From CAYMEV01 sp964389675 [NCBI: uncultured Candidatus Sumerlaeota bacterium] (GTDB taxonomy: Bacteria > CAYMEV01): DNA of 40,549 nucleotides. Shown one piece after another: positions 1-7,900 of this stretch. The notes under the pieces are model-generated. The model did no database searches. It was not told where the DNA came from and worked only from the letters and a program-made list of their open reading frames with translations. A program made the translations under genes and the position numbers. The stretch is from NCBI GenBank assembly GCA_964389675.1, contig CAYMEV010000026.1:1-40549 (forward strand). Direction: 5' to 3'. Numbering within the stretch: the stretch's first letter is position 1; the number at the start of each line of letters is the position of its first letter.

Positions 1-488
1 ATATTGACAGATACAGCAGGTCAAGCTCCCTAAGCTATGAGGTATTTCCATCAGTCCTGGGAGGTACCACAGTCAAGTGGGACTATATACCGGGGTCAGA
101 CATAAGTATTAAGAAAATACAGTCTTCAGGTATCAAGGACAGGATCTCATGGATATTCTGGATAGAAGAGAACATCATATTTGATGGTACATCAGACACC
201 TTTAATTTCTATCCGGACATCTATCTATCAAAAGACTGCAGATATGATATAAAAGCAAAGCGTACAGACAAGACCAGCAGGTCATCAGATGCCACATTTG
301 TCCTTCACTACCAGACACCAGAAGGCAGGGACAGACAGAAGGAATTTAAGGTCTTTCCCTCAGTTTACTCAGGAAGAACCGTATTTATGCCCTTTAAGCC
401 CGAGGAAAGAATACGCCTTAAAAGCATAAAGGCATACGGCCTGGCAAGGGATGTAGAATGGCATGTATGGATAGAAAAGGTAAGATAA
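1..488 (+). CDS. 3' end of an unrecognised gene (partial)
   Basis: The reading frame is open from the first base (codons start at base 3) and ends in TAA at 486-488, giving about 161 C-terminal residues. The product is rich in aromatic and beta-strand-type residues (for example KWDYIPG, SWIFWIEE, FPSVYSGRT, MPFKPEER, WHVWIEK) and has no helix-rich or membrane segment in the visible part. I do not recognise the family. A shortened, frame-broken copy of the same gene lies at 4623-4954, so this gene was once duplicated. The following gene starts 41 bases downstream on the same strand. Confidence 0.7.
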   Translation, partial: IDRYSRSSSLSYEVFPSVLGGTTVKWDYIPGSDISIKKIQSSGIKDRISWIFWIEENIIFDGTSDTFNFYPDIYLSKDCRYDIKAKRTDKTSRSSDATFVLHYQTPEGRDRQKEFKVFPSVYSGRTVFMPFKPEERIRLKSIKAYGLARDVEWHVWIEKVR

Positions 489-529
489 TTCCTGTTAATG
501 GGATTATAAAAAAATAGAGGAGAAATATT

Positions 530-1543
530 ATGAAGATGGAGCTACCAAAATATCATGAAACTTTCATTCCAATATTGGAAGTTCTGAATTCTGTTGAAGC
601 AATAAAAAGTATTGAATTAGCAGCAAAGGTCCGTGATATGTACTATTCTGATTTACCTGAAGAACTATTAAATAAGAAAACTATGTCTGGAGCGAATGTT
701 CTGCTGGATAGAATATTATGGGGCAAATCTTATCTTAAAATGGCAAAGTTTGTGACATATCCGAAAAGGGGCCTGGTTCAAATAACCGAAAAAGGGAAAA
801 AAATAATAAAAAAAGGAAACTTATCGCTTCAAGACCTTCAGAATGATCAAGACTTCATAAACCACAGAGAATCTGTTAAAATCAAAAAGGAGAATGAGGC
901 CGGACTGGATCCCCCCAGTGCAGAAAATACATCACAAAAAGACGTAACTGATTCCGCCTCTTCAGCAATGAAAGGATTTGATGCTCTTTTTGAAGAGTTT
1001 TCAGCTGCTAAAGGTGATGTAAGTATAAAAATAACAAGACAATCTGACTTTGCAATGATGCTAACGAATATAGCGGGAATTAAGCGAATAGTCGTGCTGG
1101 CTGATGAAGAAAGCATCGTTAAAAATGGACTTTCATGTGCAAGGGAAATCCTAATAAAAAAAGGCACAGCTGTTGCTGATGCAGAACTAAATGATTCTTT
1201 CCTGGGCAGTTATGAAATTGAATATATCGATGGTCTGCCTTTCTCAAATTGGATTCCTCCTAAATGGTGGCCACAAAAGCCAACCGCCATTTTTTTAGGA
1301 TGCCCGAGACCAGATTTAAATGAAAAAATTGTACGATGCTTATGCAAATATGCCGTGCTGGACGATAGTCAGTCAAGGGACAGATCCGATCTCCCGTACG
1401 ATAAAATACCAGATGGTAGTTTTTTTATTCTGGGAGACAATCTTGCCAGGGATTTTTCTAAAAGAATCTTAGGAATAACGTATTATGCATCCGGAGAGAT
1501 TTTAATATTAAAACAGCCGTATACAGAAACTGTAGAAACATAA
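530..1543 (+). CDS. Mrr_N winged-helix protein with signal-peptidase-like C-terminal motif
   Basis: This 337-residue protein starts at an ATG preceded by GAGGAG. Residues about 5-95 match the Mrr N-terminal (Mrr_N, PF14338) winged-helix pattern: an initial LPKYHETFIPILEVL, a central ILWGKSYLKMAK and a final RGLVQITEKGKK. In known families this domain binds DNA at the front of type IV restriction enzymes. A charged linker covers about 105-150. No Mrr catalytic domain with a D-(D/E)xK signature follows. Instead residues about 283-320 read IPDGSFFILGDN...RILG, resembling the last conserved box of S26 (signal peptidase I) enzymes, but no matching catalytic serine and lysine boxes are visible, so peptidase activity is unlikely. 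The partner or substrate is unknown. Mrr_N is fairly secure; the C-terminal similarity is my inference. Confidence 0.75.
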   Translation: MKMELPKYHETFIPILEVLNSVEAIKSIELAAKVRDMYYSDLPEELLNKKTMSGANVLLDRILWGKSYLKMAKFVTYPKRGLVQITEKGKKIIKKGNLSLQDLQNDQDFINHRESVKIKKENEAGLDPPSAENTSQKDVTDSASSAMKGFDALFEEFSAAKGDVSIKITRQSDFAMMLTNIAGIKRIVVLADEESIVKNGLSCAREILIKKGTAVADAELNDSFLGSYEIEYIDGLPFSNWIPPKWWPQKPTAIFLGCPRPDLNEKIVRCLCKYAVLDDSQSRDRSDLPYDKIPDGSFFILGDNLARDFSKRILGITYYASGEILILKQPYTETVET

Positions 1544-1718
1544 TGAGCCCTAAAATCTGTATATGCAGGGTGGATCTCTTCTGAAATATTATTTGACCGG
1601 ACCCGTCATAAATAGTATCTTGTGATAATGATGGTCATATAGGTAATTATATATGTTTTTGCAGGGAAAGAATTCATTTAATTTATAAAAATAATGAAAA
1701 TAAAAAAAGGAGTAGAAA

Positions 1719-1922
1719 ATGGGATACCAGAATTTTTCAAATAAGCATAAGGTATGTGCTACATGTGCCTATTGGAGCGGGAATAGAAAAATAATACCAG
1801 GCAAATATGTAAAAGCTGAATCCAATGAGAAGGCTAAGTGTATAGGTGGAGGACATGATAATGTTCTCAAGAATCCAAGTTCAAGCTGTGCAAAATGGCA
1901 GCTATGGCCTCCTATACGCTAA
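1719..1922 (+). CDS. small four-cysteine protein
   Basis: A 67-residue protein with a strong ribosome binding site (AAAGGAG, six bases before ATG). It has CATC near the N-terminus followed by YW, then single cysteines in KCIGG and SSCAKW. The spacing (CxxC, C, C) suggests one bound metal ion or two disulfides. There is no signal peptide. Small proteins of the pattern CxxCxYW...GxC...CxxW occur in many bacteria and phages without a known function. It stands alone, about 175 bases after the Mrr_N gene. Confidence 0.65.
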   Translation: MGYQNFSNKHKVCATCAYWSGNRKIIPGKYVKAESNEKAKCIGGGHDNVLKNPSSSCAKWQLWPPIR

Positions 1923-2090
1923 ACAGTATTAAAATGTAGATGTCCTTTAACAAAAAGGTTCCATTCTATTATATCAATTATTTCGAACTATAATGGATTT
2001 AATTAGTAATTTTAAAATATAAGATTAGATAAAAATATTCACAATAAATAATTGTAAACAACTAAATTGCGAAAAAAAGGAGGCCTAGTT

Positions 2091-3323
2091 ATGTTAATTA
2101 AATATGGTAGAAAATACTTTATTATTCTTTTAATTTTATTCTTTTTCGCTCAGGTTGCTTTAAGCATTCAATGCCGAGATGTAGTTGTATTGGACGGGGA
2201 TACCATTAAAGCAATATGCGACAATCAAGGTGAAACAAAAATGACCTTGCATCTGTGGGCAGTTGATTGCCCGGAGCTGGGACAGCCTTTTTTCCAGGAA
2301 GCCCGTGAGTTTATGCAGGAAATGATAAAGGACAAACAGCTGCAGATTGAGATTGTTGATTATAATGTGAATAATCAGCCTCTTGTACTAGTCTTTCACG
2401 AAGGCAAATGCCTGAATGCCCAGTTGCTGGAGGCCGGACTCGCATGGCTGAACCCCAGGATCTACAATAAAGAGATACAGGGTGGCTGGCCTGCCATGTT
2501 CGAGGAGGCAAAGAATGCTAAAATAGGGATATTCCAGAAGCAAGATTCAGAGCCCCCCTGGGAGATAAGGATGTATAATAAATACGTAGAAGTTAATAGA
2601 AAAAGGCAGAGCTCAAGCAATTCCAAGTATATCTATGTGCCTGAAGACGAGGTGCAAAGGGAAATAAGAGAAGAGGGCCAGGTGCAAAAAGATAAACTCT
2701 GGAATGACATTGATAAACACCAAAAGAAAATGGAAAAGAAGGCTGCTCAACGAGAAGAAGAAGCACAAGATTATGAAAGAAAGGCGGATGAAACAGACTC
2801 AGAAGATCTTAGGGACTACTACCTTAAACGGGCCAGAAGTGAACGAGAAGGATCTATTGAATATAAAGATCTAGCAGAAGAAGCTGCAGAATTAAAAAAC
2901 AGGGCTTCGGAAGTCTGGGAAGAGGGCAATCCATTGTCAGATGTTAAGACCACTGTACGCGTTGGCGATAAATTTGTCAATTCTGATATAATAAACGATT
3001 ATTCATTCTCCAACGAATTCTACTTCAGCCAGGAACAAGACCGGATGTTGGGCATTGATAAAAAGAGTATCAAACTGCTTGCACTGAACCTCCTTTATTA
3101 TCATGGCAAGAAACTTACAATAGACAATCTGCCTGTTACAGATGAAAAGAAGCTAGCTAACAGGGCATACATATGGAAATTGGAGACATTTCTGAAACGT
3201 ACTGACATACTTAATATACGCTTGGTGGACGAAGACAATAAAGGGAATATTTACATTGATGTTTTTATCGACAAGATTCCCCTTGATATTGCATTGCACG
3301 AGGCAGACATCCAGTTTAAATAA
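2091..3323 (+). CDS. exported SNase-fold (thermonuclease-like) protein, probably catalytically altered
   Basis: The ATG at 2091 is preferred over the in-frame TTG at 2067 because AGGAGG lies at the right distance before it. The product has 410 residues. Residues 1-27 are a basic, very hydrophobic signal peptide. Residues about 28-165 are a staphylococcal-nuclease (SNase) domain: VVVLDGDTIK, LHLWAVDCPE, the NAQLLEAGLAWL segment, and a final IGIFQ...PPWE. Compared with S. aureus nuclease, the glutamate of the CPE motif is kept, but Arg35 aligns with His and Arg87 with Gln, so normal DNA cleavage is doubtful. Residues about 190-275 are a strongly charged, probably coiled-coil region. The last 120 residues form a separate domain I do not recognise. 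Likely acts outside the cytoplasm. Confidence 0.8.
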   Translation: MLIKYGRKYFIILLILFFFAQVALSIQCRDVVVLDGDTIKAICDNQGETKMTLHLWAVDCPELGQPFFQEAREFMQEMIKDKQLQIEIVDYNVNNQPLVLVFHEGKCLNAQLLEAGLAWLNPRIYNKEIQGGWPAMFEEAKNAKIGIFQKQDSEPPWEIRMYNKYVEVNRKRQSSSNSKYIYVPEDEVQREIREEGQVQKDKLWNDIDKHQKKMEKKAAQREEEAQDYERKADETDSEDLRDYYLKRARSEREGSIEYKDLAEEAAELKNRASEVWEEGNPLSDVKTTVRVGDKFVNSDIINDYSFSNEFYFSQEQDRMLGIDKKSIKLLALNLLYYHGKKLTIDNLPVTDEKKLANRAYIWKLETFLKRTDILNIRLVDEDNKGNIYIDVFIDKIPLDIALHEADIQFK

Positions 3324-3769
3324 GGTTTGCAAGCAGTTTTTCTTATTTTGGATTCTATTCAACCTTAAATATAAGTCTATGTATATGAATAACCGACCTG
3401 AAATTGGACCGACCTTAATTAATTGGACACCAATTAAGCTTATATATTAGAGCAGCATTTTTATCAATAAAGCCATTAAGTTCATGGAAGAGTGTCAATG
3501 GCAATTCTATTGCCCTCACAAGGCTAAAATAGGACAATTGCATATGGTAAACCAAAAGGTACAAATGGTGGAAACTAGCAATGCACCTCCCATGCAAAAT
3601 ATCCATAAAAAGGCAACAAGGAAGCTGATGCATACCAATATAAGTAAATTCTGTGTCCAGGATAACTGGCGGTATTATAGATGTTAGAGCGAGTGATTAT
3701 TTTCTAATCTTTATTATGGACAAACTGCATCAGTTCTTGATCTCACCGACAATGACGTTTCATCGCACC
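3324..3769. other. gene-poor interval with one hairpin
   Basis: No reading frame here has a convincing start, ribosome binding site or family pattern. A perfect 8-bp inverted repeat with a 3-base loop (TTAATTGG ACA CCAATTAA) lies at 3419-3437, about 95 bases after the SNase-like gene; it could be a weak operator or an AT-rich hairpin. The stretch adjoins two broken genes, so it may be decayed coding DNA, but I could not identify any source. Confidence 0.4.
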
Positions 3770-4477
3770 TTACATCTGCGGAATAGAGCCTGTGATGATA
3801 ATGACAGCAATAACATAGATCAGCCCACCCAGAAATGCACCTGCATTACCAGCAAAATCGACAATAATTAAAGATACAAGGCTTCCTGTCCGTGAACGCT
3901 AATGTCCAGCCAATAACCCTAATGTGAACGTGAACAGAACGATGATAAGAGTGGTCATAATCTGGGCTCCAGAAATAAGTAATACGGTATGCATGAGGCT
4001 AAAAAATAACACACTGATAAAAGCTGCCTTGGAGATAGGACCAAAAACCTTGGTCTCTTCGAACGAACCGCGATGTCCCTGCAGAAAACCCAGGGTGAAT
4101 ATCTCTTCAACAATACTCGAGAATATCCAAACCAGCAGAATAATCTTTGGCACGGAAAGGGAGTTGATTAAAGGATGTCCTGAAGTCCCTAGCAAAATGA
4201 GGCTGAGAGTGCTTAGCTCTCCAGCAGCGACGGCCAGTCCAACCGAAATAATCAGAGATTTATTGACCAGATTGTGGGGCCAGCGAAAACCATAGTCGGC
4301 AGAGCGACCCTGCCCGAAGACTGCTATTGCGATTAAAGAAAGACTTAATTGTATACCCTGTGTGATAAGCACCGAGCGCGGTCCACTACGGAATATCAAT
4401 TTTGGAAGCATAACTGAAACCGAAAAAAATATTACGGCAATCGTGATTGCACTAAATAATCTTATTTCCTTATTCAT
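3770..4477 (-). pseudogene. CPBP-family intramembrane protease homologue interrupted by in-frame TAG
   Basis: The minus-strand frame begins with ATG at 4477 and encodes a multi-helix membrane protein with CPBP (Abi, PF02517) features: VEEIFTLGF (motif 1), FFSLMH (motif 2) and GLLAGH near the end. A TAG at 3899-3901 stops it after 192 residues. Reading on in the same frame gives RSRTGSLVSL and a segment with DFAGN, the expected continuation of the family (GY-x-RERTGSL then HALFN), to TAA at 3770-3772; total about 235 residues, a normal CPBP length. Motif 1 normally reads EExxxR; here the Arg is Leu, and the His of motif 3 is Asp, so the protein had decayed or is non-catalytic. No good ribosome binding site is seen. 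Nonsense mutation is the simplest reading; amber readthrough is less likely. Confidence 0.7.
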
Positions 4478-4536
4478 TGGATAAACCCATTCTTTTATCG
4501 GATCATTTATATCTTCATACTGCTGAGGTGGATCCT

Positions 4537-4580
4537 ATGTCAAGACCAAAAAATGGGTTTTTTAAGTTAGAAGTTGACAT
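4537..4580. repeat. nested inverted repeats between two broken genes
   Basis: ATGTCAA at 4537-4543 is matched exactly by TTGACAT at 4574-4580. Inside lies A6-TGGG-T6 (4548-4563), a small AT-rich hairpin. It sits between the CPBP pseudogene and the truncated gene copy. It could be a remnant of a mobile-element end or a regulatory hairpin; nothing else supports either view. Confidence 0.3.
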
Positions 4581-4622
4581 GGCATCATAGTCATTTCTTT
4601 TCCTATTATTCAAAATAAAAGA

Positions 4623-4954
4623 ACCTATGATGTATTCCCATCAGCCACAGGTGGCCAGACAATAAAGTGGGACTATATCCCGGAACTTGGCTCTCTGCAG
4701 GATACCTCTATGATATTACGGAAAAGCGTACTGACAGGACCAGACTGTCCTCAGACGCCACCTTTGTATTATCCTATGAGACTGCCTCCGGCAGGCAAAA
4801 AAGGCAGGAATTCAGGGTATTTCCCTCTGTCTATTCCGGCAAGACTTTATTTTGGCCATTTAAGCCCGAAGAAAGAATACTTCTAAAAAGTATAAAGGCA
4901 TACGGCCTTCTAGGAAAGATTGGATGGCGTATATGGTTGGAAGAAAGAAAATAG
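4623..4954 (+). pseudogene. truncated, frame-broken copy of the gene at 1-488
   Basis: The segment aligns with the partial gene at the window start. Its first part (YDVFPS, then IKWDYIP) is in one frame, and the second part (DITEKRTDRT, SSDATFVL, FPSVYSGKT, FKPEERILLKSIKAYG, ending WLEERK and TAG) is in another. The join falls near 4690, where about 130 bases present in the other copy are missing, including the region around its SWIFWIEE segment. The start of the gene is also missing. Downstream residues are well conserved, so the copy is fairly recent. An ATG at 4667 opens the second frame, but this is an accident of the deletion. No ribosome binding site is evident. Confidence 0.75.
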
Positions 4955-4972
4955 AATTATCCTATTCTAACA

Positions 4973-7900
4973 TTACACATTCTTAAGTCTAATGGTATTC
5001 TCTTCATTTTTAACATTCCGAAAAACTGCATAATATGCCTGCAAGTTTAGTATCTTATCAATAAAAGATTTCTGTTTTGCTGACGGCAATATCGATTTTG
5101 CGATGATTCTTGCATCTGGTTCATTAGATTTTAATACAAGGAAGTTTGCAATACTGGCGAAGATATCCTTATCAAAATCATCAACGGACTGAGAGCTCAG
5201 GATAAGTGAGATACCATATTTTCTGCATTCCCTGGCAAACCTGTTAATAAGTGTCAGTTTTTTTGCTCTATGGGCCTCATCAAATATTACCATATGCGTT
5301 ATTGAATCTGCTTCACCTCTCAGGAACATGTTCTGATAGATTCTAAACAGCATAAAAAATGCCAGACCGCGTTGAATATTATCATTTTGATTTTTATGCA
5401 TCTGTATAATTATAGGCTTTCTAATATCAAGCAGGCTGATTTCTTTACTGGCTTTTTTAAAAAATCCGTAATCTTGAAGTTCCTTAAACCTCGGTGTAAT
5501 TTTATTAGAATCTGAATTCTGAATAAGGTTATCGTAAAATGCCTGAAAATCAGGAGCAATCTGAGTCGCACAAGTATCAAAGGCCTCATTGAAGCCTTTA
5601 TCAATATAAGCCTTAAGTACGGAATCTCTAATTGACTCCCGCTGAAGGTCACCAAGATCAGGAAATATTGCACAGAATATATCTCGTATCATGCCACAAT
5701 TATCTAAATAACTGTTTCTGTCTTGTCCAGATACAAATAGTGGGTTAAAACCAAGGCCATCAGACATATTAACATAATTGATATCATTAAAAGCATCCTT
5801 TAATTTTCTATCTATATCTTCATGGTATGAGAATATAATGGGTATGATATTATTATCATAGGCTTGCATGCATATATTTCTTAGACATGTAGTTTTACCC
5901 ATACCAGATATACCTACTATCATCATATGCGGATTACTCTTTTGTGAAATTTCCCAAATTACATCTTTATGTACAGTCTTATGAATACCGAGATTTATTG
6001 ATAGTAGCTGTTCATAATCTTTATCTTTCCTGTTTTCCGAGATTTCAGGTGCTGTCTGTTCTTTCTCATTAATAGGGACAGGCTTTTCCTTTTTTTCAGG
6101 TATTTTTGGGCTTGATTTAGGAGGCTCTGTATGATCTGTATCAAGTCTGTTAATATTACCGAAAGACCTGAATATTATATCATCAAATGTTGATTCTTCC
6201 ATATCTTTATCAAACTGAGGGCAGAATAGGTATGAATAGATATCTCCAATCTCAAGTGTCATGTTATCACAGTCTGCAACAAGCAAATCTTCAATCTTGG
6301 GCAACATCTTATAATAAGAGGTCTCATCGAGTTTGTGCCTCCTCGCCTTCTCCAGGAAGAATATGAAAATTCTATAAAGAATCTTCATATTTATCGAAAA
6401 ACAAACTTCGTTATCAGAATGTATGAACTGGTTTTCAAAGATCTCCCTTGCATCATTCAGATTCTGCAGGATCTCGCTGCGCAGGTCATGCTCATTTAGT
6501 TCCTTCAAGAACCTGATAAACCTTATACTTATAATATTAAGTTTCAATTTATCAGATTCATCTATGCTCAGGTAAAACAGTATCGATGATAATTTATTTA
6601 TATTTTCAGCACTATTATCATCTAGCAGATATGCAATATCATCACCTGGAATAAAGAAACCCCTGCTAAGCGAGTGCCATCCATTAATCATACAGTTCTC
6701 ATATAGATAAGAGATTGCAATTATATCCTTTGCGGCAGCACCTGCCTCATTAAGAATGAGTGCCATTCTTCCGCTTATGGTTTTAATATTTCTGATAATA
6801 AACTTAATATTTTGTTCGGTACATTCCAGCCCAGAATCTGAGAGCACTTCCTCAAGAAGCTTTTCAATTTCTCCAATAAGCCTTGTTGATATTATCAGCC
6901 TGGAATTTTCAATGTTTCTGTTTTCAGGAACTATATCAATAATGTATTTTTCAAAAAACTCGCTATATATGCTGGGTGAATCAAACAGCTCAAGCCCTCC
7001 AGTTTTATCTGAGACGATCACCCAGTCGCTGTTGTTATGTATTGTCCTTATGAGGTCCTCATTCTCCTTGCTCAGGACAGTTACCAATGAGGGATGGGTG
7101 CCATCCTGCATAATGGACCTAAGAACAGACAGATGGCTCTGTGTCAGCAGATCTGTGAGTTCCTGGTTATAGGGATGTTTTAGCCCTTTGATATTTTCCT
7201 GCATAGATATTGTCCACATCGGCCTCTCTGCATTACCATCAAATTTTCTGATAATCTTTGGAGATAAGCCATAAATTTCACTGTTTCTCTCTTGTGAATC
7301 GGGGATATCTATATGTCTTATGGTGGTTGATAATATGTCAAAAGCAACAGTTATATGGGCAGGTGCTGATAATAATGCAGATCTCTGCTTTGACCATCTT
7401 AGCTTAGGAACAAGTGCATTATTTATTATATCGGTCTCCCATATCCAGTTATTCCTGTCTTGCCCACCGATTACGCCGAGTCTTCTCTTCTCGGTCAGTT
7501 CCGTAATGTATCTGCCTGATATCATGCTGTGCTTCATTTCAGGGCTGGGATAAAGGTCCAGACAGAATCTCTCAATATTGGAATCGCTCTCAATACATTC
7601 GGGGTCATCGCCGTCGGGAGTTTTTTTAATCGAATCTCCCAGTGCATTAAGTACTGTATATCCATCCCCTGCGTATATGGCATTTACCTTTAGCTGTTTA
7701 TATTCATGATGGATCCTTGAATATTTTTTTATTTCATGGCTTATTGCCTCCGAATTAAAACTGCTTATGCTAGTTGGTTCAAATTCCTCATCCCCGGAAC
7801 TAAGAGCTCTTGCCATTGCTGATATTGATGCCTGAGGTTCCTTATCATTGGTATTTACCATCGCAACACAGTAAAAGTTGAGAAGATCTCCGTAAATATA

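Noticed and set aside
6756-7172. 138-codon plus-strand frame
   Set aside because: Shadow opposite the HerA-like ATPase gene, with no ribosome binding site.
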